The translations under genes were made by a program, and so were the position numbers. From CAYOXX01 sp964408025 (GTDB lineage: Bacteria > Acidobacteriota > DATKUA01), in contig CAYOXX010000050.1 of the NCBI GenBank assembly GCA_964408025.1, forward strand, positions 1 to 21,997: DNA of 21,997 bases, read 5' to 3'. Below the pieces are notes generated by a model. It ran no database searches. It was given only the letters and a program-made list of their open reading frames with translations, and was not told where the DNA came from. Shown one piece after another: positions 7,317-14,656 of this stretch. Each line of letters begins with the position of its first letter. Position 1 is the stretch's first letter.

Positions 7317-10300
7317 TTAGCGGCCGCTCATGAGCGGCGTGCTGCCGGCGCCGTGTTTGGCTTTGAGCAGGTTTTCGGCTGACTCCCAGCGACCGTTCCG
7401 CATCCGGAAGATGGTCGGGAGATCTCTGCCGAGGTTCGCCCAGTCGTTGGGAATCGGGAAGTCGTCACGACGCCCGAGGATCAGCTCGAACTGGTTGCGG
7501 ACATTCCAGGAGCCGTCAGACCGGCGCCAGAAGGCAAGGTCGGTGCGACCGTCGCCGTCGTAGTCGGCCTGGATCGGGATGTCGCCGATCGAGCCGTAAA
7601 CACGGTTCAATCTGGGCTTCTCAACCCACTCACCTTGTGCCTCGTCGTAAACGGCCACGCGCCACTCGCCGGTGACGACGTCGAAGATGGCAAGATCGGT
7701 GCGGCCGTCGCCGTCGTAATCACCCGGCACCGGCACGTCTCCGAACTCGCCGAAGTCGATCGTGGTGATCATGTCGGCAGGAGCCTGAGCCTCGAAGAGG
7801 CCGTGAATGAACCATTCGCCGGTGGTCGGACGGAAGAGGCCCGGGTCGGTGGTGCCGTCGCCGTCGAAGTCGCCGGGAACCGGGATGTCGCGCTTCTCGC
7901 CGAACCTCCTGAGGTTGAACTGGCCGTCGACGCGGTACATCCCCGTGCTCTCGCGGTAGATGGCGAGGTCGGCGATGCCGTCGCCGTCGTAGTCACCCGG
8001 CGCCGCGATGTCGTCGCGCTTGCCGAACTTGCGCTCGAGGAAGACTGCGGCCGCCGGCGCGGAGCCGACTAAGCCGGCTTCGGCGACCGACCAGACGCCG
8101 GAGCGGCCGTTGAACACAGCCAGGTCTTCGGTGCCGTTGCCGTTGTAGTCGTTGAAGTGGATGATCAGAGGCCGGACGTACTCGCCGGTCTCCCGAGTCA
8201 CGACGTTGGCACGGATGCGGCTGCCCTGCAGATCGGGCAGGATCCAGCCGGGAGCCACCTTGAACTGGATGCCGATCGGTCCGGGAGACAGGCCGTGGAC
8301 GATGTCGCCGCTCTCCAACCAGGTGCCGGAGCCGGCCGGGCGCCACATGGCGCCGTCGGGGATTACTTCATCCTCCGGGTCGATGAAGACCTGCAGGCTG
8401 CCGGTCGGGTTAGCCTCGTAGACGCCGGTTGTTTCCGCGCGCTCGTTCGCGAAGACCACAACAGCCCTGCTGCTGGGGGTTGCCCAGCCGCTAATGCCCT
8501 TGAACTCGACGGTGTAGGTGCCGACCAGAACATCAACGATAGCACCGGCGCTGCGCCAGCCTCCTGTACCAACAATGCGCCATTGCGCGCCGTCAACTAT
8601 AGCCCCAGGCGGTTCGATGAAGGCCCGGATCTGTCCGGCAACATGTGCAACGTTGATCGTCACGGTGCCGGGACCGGGGGTGCAGGCCACATAGGTTGAG
8701 GTATCGGAGAAGGTGGAAACCGCGCCGGTGGTGGTGCTGGCGCCGACCACAGCCCAACCCCAGTTGAGAGTGTAGTTGAAGGTGACGTCGGCGGGAGCGG
8801 TGAGGCCGGTAACAGGGTTGGCGGAATCCCATGAACTAAGAGCAGTCGGGTTGGAGAAGACGGCGTTGACTTGGTATGTGACGTTGACCGTCACGGTGCC
8901 GGGACCGGTGGTGCCGGTAACGGTTAAACCGGAGTTGTTATAGGCTGTGAGCCCACCGCCGGTGGTGCCGGGATCGGCGCCGTTGACTGTCCAGCCGGAG
9001 TTGAGAGTGTAGTTGAAGGTGACTGGGTCGCCGGACGATAGACCCGTCACGGGATTCGGTGCCGATATGGTGCCGGCAGACGGATCGGAGAAGACTGCGT
9101 CGATTTCGTAGGTGACGTTGATCGTCACGGTGCCGGGACCGGTGGTGCCGGTTACGTAGGTGTTGTCGTCGTCGGCCGTCGTCACCGTACCGCCGGCGGT
9201 GCTGCTGGCGCCGGTGACTGTCCAGCCGGGGTTGAGTGTGTAGTCGAAGTTGACGTCAGCGCCCGCTGGGAGGCCCGTCACTGGATTGGCGGAATCCCAT
9301 GAAGCGCGGGCATTATCATCGGAGAAGACGGCGTCGACTTCGTATGTGACGTTGATCGTCACGGTGCCGGGACCGGTGGTGCCGGTGACGGTCGTAGAGG
9401 TGTTGCTGAAGGTAAATACCGTACCGCCGGTGGCTCCGGGACTGGCACTTACGACTGTCCAGCCGGGGTTGAGTGTGTAGTTGAAGGTGACGGGATTGCC
9501 GGATGATAGGCCCGTCACGGGGTTGGCGGAAGTCCATGAACTGACAGCAGCCGGGTTGTTGAAGACCGCGTTGACCTGGTATGTGACGTTGATCGTCACG
9601 GTGCCGGGACCGCTGGTGCCGGTTACGTAGGTGTTGTCGTCGTCGGCCGTCGTCACCGAGCCGCCGGTGGTGCCGGGACTGGCACCTGTGACGGTCCAGC
9701 CGGGGTTGAGTGTGTAGTCGAAGTTGACGTCAGCGGGCGCCGTGAGGCCCGTCACGGGATTGGCGGAAGTTATCGTGCCGGCAGACGGATCGGAGAACTG
9801 CGCGTTGACGCTGTAGGTCGCCGCCGTTGTGTAGTCACCATTGGTACTTTTGTACTTACAACAATACGAAAGCGTAAGGGTGCGATCGCTAGGGGTATCG
9901 TACCCGGCTACAGAACTGAACGTAATAGTATAGGTCTTCCCGGACATGCCGCTATAGCTGAGGCCGGATAATGTGTATCCGGTACCGTCGGAAGGCAAGG
10001 TTATCCAGCCGCTGTTATAGCTACTAGACCTGTAAACTCTGAACTGCGCACCTGTTGGCGATCCGGGTACGCTGTCTGTCGAGCCGGAGACGGTAATACA
10101 GCCTGGTGGGAGAGTCCAGTTGCCCGTTTCTGATTTATTTTGACCATCCTTCAGACTTACCGAATCACTACCAGGTGTAGTATACCCAGCGACAGTGGAA
10201 TATGAGACTGTGAACGTCCTTGAGGAATATTTGCGTGTAGGAACCGTTATGGCAGTTCCAAAGTCGCTCCTCCAGCCGCTGTCAAAAGACCAGCCGGATC

Positions 10301-10496
10301 CACTTCCAGTAATTCTATACTGAGCGGTTGCCGGCGGAGGGGGAGAGCCATTGGTCTGTCCATAAACCGTAATAGTTCCGTCGGCTGTACTTCCTCCTTC
10401 CGCCTGGGCGGTGAAAAACAGCGTTGCCAGAAGAACGAGGGCAAAGATTGGCAAAGCTGTTCGCCATCCCCCAGCAATTACTTTTAGTTTACTCAT
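7317..10496 (-). CDS. Secreted repeat protein with bacterial Ig/SprB-like repeats and FG-GAP (VCBS-type) propeller
   Basis: The start is supported by AGGAGGTAGG (rc of 10501-10510) before the ATG. A signal peptide (MSKLKVIAGGWRTALPIF.. to AQA) opens the 1059-aa protein. Residues ~36-240 hold two Ser/Gly/Thr-rich beta modules (AQYRITGSGSGW, AQFRVYRSSSYNSGW). Residues ~245-640 are five 77-79-residue repeats with the core ANPVTGL...VNFDYTLNPGWTV and TGPGTVTINVTY. Two PEGA-like modules (~640-780: RAFIEPPGAIVDGAQW, LQVFIDPEDEVIPDGAMW) follow. About 780-1040 is a run of FG-GAP repeats with calcium-binding DxDGDG loops (GDYDGDGIADLAIYR, GDFDGDGTTD, GDYDGDGRTDLAIF, ADYDGDGRTDLAFW). It is likely an extracellular adhesion or surface-layer-type protein. 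No sortase, PEP-CTERM or other sorting tail is seen. Base and codon use in the first ~220 codons differs from the rest. Confidence 0.88.
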   Translation of the reverse strand: MSKLKVIAGGWRTALPIFALVLLATLFFTAQAEGGSTADGTITVYGQTNGSPPPPATAQYRITGSGSGWSFDSGWRSDFGTAITVPTRKYSSRTFTVSYSTVAGYTTPGSDSVSLKDGQNKSETGNWTLPPGCITVSGSTDSVPGSPTGAQFRVYRSSSYNSGWITLPSDGTGYTLSGLSYSGMSGKTYTITFSSVAGYDTPSDRTLTLSYCCKYKSTNGDYTTAATYSVNAQFSDPSAGTITSANPVTGLTAPADVNFDYTLNPGWTVTGASPGTTGGSVTTADDDNTYVTGTSGPGTVTINVTYQVNAVFNNPAAVSSWTSANPVTGLSSGNPVTFNYTLNPGWTVVSASPGATGGTVFTFSNTSTTVTGTTGPGTVTINVTYEVDAVFSDDNARASWDSANPVTGLPAGADVNFDYTLNPGWTVTGASSTAGGTVTTADDDNTYVTGTTGPGTVTINVTYEIDAVFSDPSAGTISAPNPVTGLSSGDPVTFNYTLNSGWTVNGADPGTTGGGLTAYNNSGLTVTGTTGPGTVTVNVTYQVNAVFSNPTALSSWDSANPVTGLTAPADVTFNYTLNWGWAVVGASTTTGAVSTFSDTSTYVACTPGPGTVTINVAHVAGQIRAFIEPPGAIVDGAQWRIVGTGGWRSAGAIVDVLVGTYTVEFKGISGWATPSSRAVVVFANERAETTGVYEANPTGSLQVFIDPEDEVIPDGAMWRPAGSGTWLESGDIVHGLSPGPIGIQFKVAPGWILPDLQGSRIRANVVTRETGEYVRPLIIHFNDYNGNGTEDLAVFNGRSGVWSVAEAGLVGSAPAAAVFLERKFGKRDDIAAPGDYDGDGIADLAIYRESTGMYRVDGQFNLRRFGEKRDIPVPGDFDGDGTTDPGLFRPTTGEWFIHGLFEAQAPADMITTIDFGEFGDVPVPGDYDGDGRTDLAIFDVVTGEWRVAVYDEAQGEWVEKPRLNRVYGSIGDIPIQADYDGDGRTDLAFWRRSDGSWNVRNQFELILGRRDDFPIPNDWANLGRDLPTIFRMRNGRWESAENLLKAKHGAGSTPLMSGR
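8650..9830 (-). repeat. Five in-frame tandem repeats of about 231-237 bases
   Basis: The block GTGACGTTGATCGTCACGGT followed by GCCGGGACCGG recurs near 8650, 8881, 9115, 9350 and 9586. The sequences between are also similar; for example the stretches encoding NPVTGL and YTLNPGW are nearly the same each time. The DNA-level likeness makes slippage or recombination that changes repeat number plausible, and short-read assemblies may collapse it. Confidence 0.85.
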
Positions 10497-10500
10497 TTAA

Positions 10501-10637
10501 CCTACCTCCTTCAGGAATGATCCCCCATGTTTACGACCCGCGGAGCAAAGGCTCGCGGTAAAAGCCGGTCGCCAGGCCGCCGGTTTTCGTTCTCAGATAC
10601 CTGAGAATGGCCAGGCGATTGGACCCGTTTGCCACTG
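10501..10637 (-). promoter_or_regulatory. Highly structured leader between PilZ gene and repeat-protein gene
   Basis: The 141-base gap folds into consecutive stems (plus coordinates). A perfect 7-bp hairpin TTCTCAG/CTGAGAA (10590-10596/10601-10607) is enclosed by a 9-base arm pair 10570-10578/10609-10617 with one mismatch. A bulged hairpin CCGCGGAGC/GCTCGCGG (10538-10546/10551-10558) lies nearer the start codon. An alternative stem, AAAA-G-CCGG (10560-10568) with CCGGTTTT (10580-10587), would compete with the enclosing arm. A structured 5' leader with two exclusive folds is what riboswitches and attenuators look like. The minus strand also carries GGCAAAC near 10628-10634, but the remaining conserved core of the c-di-GMP-I (GEMM) riboswitch is absent. 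It could equally be a 3' structure of the PilZ transcript. Confidence 0.4.
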
Positions 10638-11033
10638 CTAAGGAGGCTGAGCCCTCTCTGTGCCCCGCAGAATCCGCAGTGGGCTGGTAAATTCAACCGC
10701 AACGAAGCAGGATTCCGGGACCTCCGGGTCCCGCTCGGTGCGAATAACTTCCCCCCTCGTTCGAATCCGCAAAGGAGGGGAGGATTCCCTGTCGCCCTTG
10801 GCCCGAGGTCGGGTCAGGCGCCCGCTCGGGGCGTCGATGCGGAGTTGCAACTCGGTGCCCGTGGATACACAGTTTTTGCAGTGTAAAAAGGCTCCGCCGG
10901 CGCTCAAGTTGATGAATCTCCCTCTCTCCTTCTGCGGCTCACCGCCGAACTCGTACTCGAAACTCACCGGCAAGCCCAGGTCGAACCGTTCGTAGCGACG
11001 GCGCTCCCCCCCGGGCTCCCGGCTCTGAAGCAT
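10638..11033 (-). CDS. PilZ-domain protein (probable c-di-GMP effector)
   Basis: This is a stand-alone 131-residue PilZ domain. Both c-di-GMP-contact motifs are present: RRYER (R12-R16, RxxxR) and NLSAGG (N42-G47, [D/N]xSxxG), followed by the expected beta-barrel strands (AFLHCKN, ELQLRIDAPSG, GEVIRTERD, FVAVEF). A GR/P-rich insert at ~70-85 is longer than usual. Single-domain PilZ proteins act as soluble c-di-GMP adaptors for motility, exopolysaccharide or secretion systems. It lies 141 bases upstream of, and on the same strand as, the secreted 1059-residue repeat protein, so a role in surface adhesion is a reasonable inference. The ribosome site AAGGG is eight bases from the ATG. Confidence 0.88.
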   Translation of the reverse strand: MLQSREPGGERRRYERFDLGLPVSFEYEFGGEPQKERGRFINLSAGGAFLHCKNCVSTGTELQLRIDAPSGRLTRPRAKGDRESSPPLRIRTRGEVIRTERDPEVPESCFVAVEFTSPLRILRGTERAQPP

Positions 11034-11387
11034 GTATTGTTCCCTTCAGTCTTTAGAATAAAAGCTCGGCTCCCGGCAAATCTACGTACGCAGCGGCGGA
11101 GATGCTATAGGCAGAAATAATCATTTTGGGGATGATTTTTTCGACCGGTTAGTGACGTAACTCTCGCGCCCGGGTAATAATAAATAGTGATCCCAATTTA
11201 ATTATGTCCTCAACATCTAGTAATTGCTCCCGCTGAGGGTAGCGCATAGTGTTATGGCAGGGGAGGCCGTCGCGAATACCCCGCCTGGGCGTTAAACGCG
11301 GCGCCTAAGCGGGTTGCGCTCGAAATGGCCGTGGGTGATGTGCTGAGTGTAGAGGATGCCGCGCTGGCACCTGTCGGCCGATGACGG
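11034..11387. other. Gap of 354 bases between PilZ and regulator genes
   Basis: No gene is supported on either strand. The stretch 11110-11230 is distinctly AT-rich. A weak hairpin AATCAT/ATGATT (11119-11124/11132-11137) followed by TTTT could act as a terminator, and a short palindrome GCGTTAAACGC sits at 11289-11299. The region must carry the 3' end of the regulator gene and the PilZ promoter; no good promoter match was found. Confidence 0.4.
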
Positions 11388-12671
11388 CTATTCTATTTCG
11401 ATCATCTTATGGCTGATAGCGTAATGGATGGCGTCGATGCGGCGGTTCACCTCCAGCTTGCGATAAATATTGTAGATATGGCTCACCACCGTGTAGTAGC
11501 TGATGCCCAGTTTTTCGGCTATGTCCTTATTGCGGTAGCTCTGGGCGATGAGCTGAAGAATCTCTTTCTCCCGCGCCGTGAGTATTGATTGTCTCTCCTC
11601 TATGGTCGCTTCGGTCGGCGTGAATTCCCGGTAGTTTTCAATGACCTTCTGCATTGCCGCCCTCGGATGCCATAGCTCTCCGCTGGCGACTGCGTTTATG
11701 GCCGCGGGGAAGAGACTGAAATCCTCTTCCTTGGAGATGAAGCCTGACACGCCTGCCTTTATCATCTCCTGTTCCATTTTTTTCGGCGCCTGCATGCAGG
11801 CGACGATTATCGGCAGGCTCTTGCGACGCCTTGCCAGCTCCCGAATATCCGCAACCTCGATGTCGCCCGATTTGGAGAAGGCGAAGACCACGACATCGGG
11901 ATTCAGCCTGTTCAGGAGACTAATGTCATATTCATCATAGTATTTTACATATTTACAATCGATCCCGTTACCGTCCAGTAAATCTTTCAATGCGGTTTTC
12001 ATTAAATAGCTACTGTAGACTATCACGATTCTATATGCAAGGCTAGAATCTACTCGCTCTTTCTGCTGCTTGCTCCTGGCCAGTGAATTGTATTTCTCGT
12101 GGGCGACTTCAATCTGCTTCTTATAGCCGGCTTCGAGAAGCTTGCGCGCGGTAATATCGCGGAAGTCGAGGCCGACGATCACCTTGCCGCTTTTGACTAC
12201 GGGAAAGCAGCTGATGCTGACGATGAATTCCTCTTCGTCCTGACACGTCAAAGTGAACTCAACTTCCAGGAAAGACTTGAGAGACTTTACTGTTCTCTCT
12301 ACAAGTGCGGAGTACTGCTCGCGGTCCTTGTCGGCAAAGATCTCGTGAATCGAGCGGCCGAGAAGGCTATCGGCATCGTCGTAGTTCAAGCTCGCCAGCG
12401 CGGCCCGGTTGGCATAGAGGATTTCTCCATCCGCCTTGTGCAGGACGATTGCATCGGCAGAGTTTTCTACAACCTCGCGGAAATCTATACTGATATCGCC
12501 CGCTTCAGTTTTATCACCCCCACCCATCGTCCCAATAGGGATGTTCTGTTTATTAGTCACCCCAACACCTAGTGGGATAGATACCTGCCCCGTTATATTT
12601 GTAGTTTGCGAAGTATCCCATATGATCCTCAAACTATCAAGCCCAACATAGTGTGTCGTCAGAATCACCAA
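11388..12671 (-). CDS. PAS / pseudo-receiver / LuxR-type HTH transcription regulator
   Basis: The 427-aa frame has three domains. A PAS sensor domain lies at ~62-174 (ENSADAIVLHKADGEILYANRA through GLDFRDITARK), then a short coiled helix. A receiver-like domain is at ~214-332 (RIVIVYSSYLMKTALKDLL, NPDVVVFAFSKSGD, GVSGFISKEEDF). A NarL/FixJ-type DNA-binding domain ends the protein at ~362-422 (LTAREKEILQLIAQSYRNKDIAEKLGISYYTVVSHIYNI). The receiver lacks the phosphoacceptor: the Asp expected after PDVVV is Ala264, and the acidic pair after beta-1 is Tyr219/Ser220, though the lysine of FISK is kept. Phosphorylation is therefore unlikely and control probably comes through the PAS domain. The start is uncertain: the open frame begins at a TTG; a GTG at codon 38 (AGGTG upstream) or the ATG at 12527 would still keep all three domains. 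Confidence 0.87.
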   Translation of the reverse strand: MVILTTHYVGLDSLRIIWDTSQTTNITGQVSIPLGVGVTNKQNIPIGTMGGGDKTEAGDISIDFREVVENSADAIVLHKADGEILYANRAALASLNYDDADSLLGRSIHEIFADKDREQYSALVERTVKSLKSFLEVEFTLTCQDEEEFIVSISCFPVVKSGKVIVGLDFRDITARKLLEAGYKKQIEVAHEKYNSLARSKQQKERVDSSLAYRIVIVYSSYLMKTALKDLLDGNGIDCKYVKYYDEYDISLLNRLNPDVVVFAFSKSGDIEVADIRELARRRKSLPIIVACMQAPKKMEQEMIKAGVSGFISKEEDFSLFPAAINAVASGELWHPRAAMQKVIENYREFTPTEATIEERQSILTAREKEILQLIAQSYRNKDIAEKLGISYYTVVSHIYNIYRKLEVNRRIDAIHYAISHKMIEIE

Positions 12672-12697
12672 GTAACATTCCGTGCTATACCGGACTT

Positions 12698-12738
12698 GCG
12701 GTTACCGCCTTCTCACACGCCGTGTGAGGGTGTATAAT
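12698..12738 (+). promoter_or_regulatory. Twin palindromes and a -10 box between divergent genes
   Basis: GCGGTTACCGC (12698-12708) is an 11-base palindrome, and CTCACACGCCGTGTGAG (12712-12728) is a perfect 17-base palindrome with one central base. A consensus TATAAT (12733-12738, plus strand) starts four bases later, so the second palindrome covers the -35 area. This is typical placement for a dimeric regulator's operator, and the LuxR-type gene next door is the obvious candidate. The palindromes are seen; the assignment is inferred. Confidence 0.5.
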
Positions 12739-12862
12739 CGATCTGCGACTATCCAAGCTCGAGCACGCAAGAGGAATTGAGGGGGGCTGGTGAACCTGTC
12801 TGATCGCCAGAGTCCCTGTTCACTTCTTACTTACGTGGCGGTCTGTTATAGTTGGTGAGGCA

Positions 12863-13264
12863 ATGCTTACCGCTTTTAGGATAATAGTCCTGGCGTGCCT
12901 GCTCGTCATCGTTCTCTGCTGCCCGGCGTTCGCCGCGACCCAGGAGGACGACGAGGAGGCGCGCCGGGAGGCGAGTATCGCGGCGCACGTTGTGGGGCTG
13001 TACCACATCAAATCGTTCTCGGAGATTAATGCACGGCGTTTGGATTTCGGCTTCGTGGGCCTGGAACTGGCCGAGGGGGTTCACGGCGGCGTGCTGAACC
13101 TCGATTTCGGTCTCGATGCGATCGACACCGGCGTCACTTTTTCCTTCTATATAAACAACCGCGCCTACGGTTCGCCGGCCTGGGACGGCTTCGCCCTGCC
13201 GCGGACGAGCCTCAACCAGGACCCAATAACCGGCTGGTACTGGTGGGAAAACAAGACCCGCTGA
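12863..13264 (+). CDS. Small exported protein of unknown function, 133 aa
   Basis: Residues 1-25 form a clear signal peptide (MLTAFRIIVLACLLVIVLCC.. AFA, cleavage before ATQEDDEE). The mature ~108 residues start acidic and then give alternating hydrophobic strands (LDFGFVGLELAEG, GGVLNLDFGLDAID, GVTFSFYINNRAYG) and end GWYWWENKTR. I recognise no family. A small periplasmic beta-protein is likely. GGTGAGG lies directly before the ATG with short spacing. A TATAAT at 12733 and a palindrome at 12712-12728 lie upstream. It may belong functionally with the YbjN-family gene that follows on the same strand, although that gene has its own promoter. Confidence 0.75.
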   Translation: MLTAFRIIVLACLLVIVLCCPAFAATQEDDEEARREASIAAHVVGLYHIKSFSEINARRLDFGFVGLELAEGVHGGVLNLDFGLDAIDTGVTFSFYINNRAYGSPAWDGFALPRTSLNQDPITGWYWWENKTR

Positions 13265-13302
13265 ATCGGCCCCGCCCCTCCGCGATTCGGCGATTCTACG
13301 AA

Positions 13303-13331
13303 TTGACATCCTAAAGAGTGGGGATTATCTT
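13303..13331 (+). promoter_or_regulatory. Sigma-70-type promoter of the YbjN-family gene
   Basis: A perfect TTGACA (13303-13308), a 17-base spacer and TATCTT (13326-13331) predict a start near 13338. That gives a ~117-base leader. The leader contains the nine-base direct repeat TCGGTGCCG (13372-13380 and 13400-13408) and a short GGTG/CACC hairpin. Confidence 0.65.
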
Positions 13332-13454
13332 GGGCTTTCGCCACCGGAGCACGAGTATCTGATATAAGTTTTCGGTGCCGAGCGCGCAGCAATATCCAAT
13401 CGGTGCCGTCACCGGATACCGCCAATTTGATCGCAACTCAGGGGGATCGACACG

Positions 13455-13994
13455 ATGCGTAAGGGAATCAACCTGACGGCGGCTTTAACCGCGATAGCAC
13501 TAATTTCGGGTTTCGCGACCGCGTCCTCAGCGCAGCAGGAAGACCGGCTCCTGGCGATCGTGGAATCGTTCCTGCAGGCGGACGACTGGCATTACTCGCG
13601 CGTCGAGGACACGACCATCCTCAGCATGGGCTTCCGCGGAAACAACGGCACCTGGACGTGCTACGCCCGGACGCGCGAGCAAGAAGAGCGGTTCATCTTC
13701 TACTCGGTCCTGTCCACCAACGTGCCCGAGCACATGCGCCTGGCTGCTGCGGAGTACCTGACACGCGCCAACTACGGCATGTTGATCGGCAACTTCGAGC
13801 TGGACTTCAGCGACGGCGAGGTCCGCTACAAGACGAGCATCGACGTCGAGGGCGGCACATTGACGCACAAGATGATCGAGAACATGATCTACGTAAACGT
13901 GCTGACGATGGACCGCTACCTGCCAGGTCTCAACCGCGTGGTCTACGGCAACGTCTCGCCCCAGCTGGCGATCGCTGAGGTAGAAGGCCAGTAG
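13455..13994 (+). CDS. Exported YbjN-domain protein
   Basis: A signal peptide (MRKGINLTAALTAIAL.. to SSAQQ) is followed by a YbjN domain (~30-165). Characteristic stretches are VESFLQADDWHYSR, MGFRGNNGTWTCYA, ERFIFYSVLSTNVPEHMRL, AAEYLTRANYGMLIGNFELDF, GEVRYKTSIDVEG and MIENMIYVNVLTMDRYLPGL. YbjN folds like type III secretion chaperones. In E. coli it is linked to stress and motility phenotypes, but its molecular role is unsettled. Most YbjN proteins are cytoplasmic, so the signal peptide is noteworthy. AGGGGG lies upstream of the ATG. The leader is ~117 bases. Confidence 0.88.
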   Translation: MRKGINLTAALTAIALISGFATASSAQQEDRLLAIVESFLQADDWHYSRVEDTTILSMGFRGNNGTWTCYARTREQEERFIFYSVLSTNVPEHMRLAAAEYLTRANYGMLIGNFELDFSDGEVRYKTSIDVEGGTLTHKMIENMIYVNVLTMDRYLPGLNRVVYGNVSPQLAIAEVEGQ

Positions 13995-14063
13995 AGCTCG
14001 CCGACCACAACCTCAGCTTACAACCCTTTTGCGCTCGAGGGATTCCGCCTGGCGGGGCGTGAA

Positions 14064-14513
14064 TCACTCGATCACGCGCATGATAACCGGCTCGTATTTG
14101 CCGGAGCGCTCGAAGCGGGGCGAGAGGAGCCGGATGACCAGCGCGACGAGTGCGAAGGCGGCCGCCCCGATGGCGAAGCCGACCCACTCGCGCGCGGGCC
14201 AGCCGAACTCGTCGGCCAGGAGGTAGCCAACGACGATACCCGCGACGAAGGCGAGCGCGGGCAGAGTGAAGAGCAGGAACGAGGCGGCCACCACCGCCGC
14301 CGGCCGCAGACCCAGCTCCACACGCTGCCCCACCGCCGCGCGCGTCTCGTTGCGCACGGCGACCAGGCGACCCCCGCCCGACAGCACCGCGCAGCCGGAC
14401 CGGGCGGCGCACGTCTCGCAGTCGCTCGGCTTCTCGATCAGCACGTAGGCGACGGCGCCCTCGAGGCGCTGGACGCGCCCCGCCTGGCAAACCAGATCGG
14501 ACCCGGAGTCCAT
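14064..14513 (-). CDS. RseC/MucC-like inner-membrane protein
   Basis: This 149-aa protein matches the SoxR-reducing/RseC family: a short N-terminal domain with the cysteine cluster CETCAARSGC (Cx2Cx5C, ~32-41), then two membrane segments (~75-100, VVAASFLLFTLPALAFVAGIVV; ~108-130, WVGFAIGAAAFALVALVIRLL) and a basic tail. RseC is a positive modulator of sigma-E in E. coli, and relatives accompany Rnf electron-transport genes; the cysteines may bind an iron-sulfur cluster. Here it stands alone, without rseA/B or rnf. AAGGGGA precedes the ATG closely. A promoter-like CTGACC (14570-14565), 18-base spacer and TATACT (14546-14541) lies on the same strand. It is divergent from the MFS transporter. 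Confidence 0.85.
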   Translation of the reverse strand: MDSGSDLVCQAGRVQRLEGAVAYVLIEKPSDCETCAARSGCAVLSGGGRLVAVRNETRAAVGQRVELGLRPAAVVAASFLLFTLPALAFVAGIVVGYLLADEFGWPAREWVGFAIGAAAFALVALVIRLLSPRFERSGKYEPVIMRVIE

Positions 14514-14540
14514 GGATCCCCTTTTCCCGAACCGTCCACG

Positions 14541-14570
14541 AGTATAGCGCAGTCCGGAGCATGGGGTCAG
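14541..14570 (-). promoter_or_regulatory. Candidate promoter of the RseC-like gene
   Basis: Read on the minus strand, CTGACC (14570-14565) and TATACT (14546-14541) are 18 bases apart. The predicted start, about 14534, gives a ~20-base leader before the ATG at 14513. The -10 matches consensus at five of six positions. Confidence 0.5.
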
Positions 14571-14585
14571 GCCACGCGCATGAGC

Positions 14586-14614
14586 TTTCGGTCAACTCTA
14601 GACTAGTGTATACA
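14586..14614 (+). promoter_or_regulatory. Candidate promoter of the MFS transporter gene
   Basis: TTTCGG (14586-14591), a 17-base spacer containing CTAGACTAG, and TATACA (14609-14614) lie ahead of the ATG at 14657. The -10 is good and the -35 weak. Confidence 0.35.
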
Positions 14615-14656
14615 GCGTGAGCGATCGAAATAAATCCTGTACACGAGATTCCGGAA

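Noticed and set aside
10501..10637. Calling the leader a c-di-GMP-I (GEMM) riboswitch
   Set aside because: Only GGCAAAC matches; the conserved GACGCAAAGCC block and tetraloop receptor are not found at the right distance. Kept as a structured leader.
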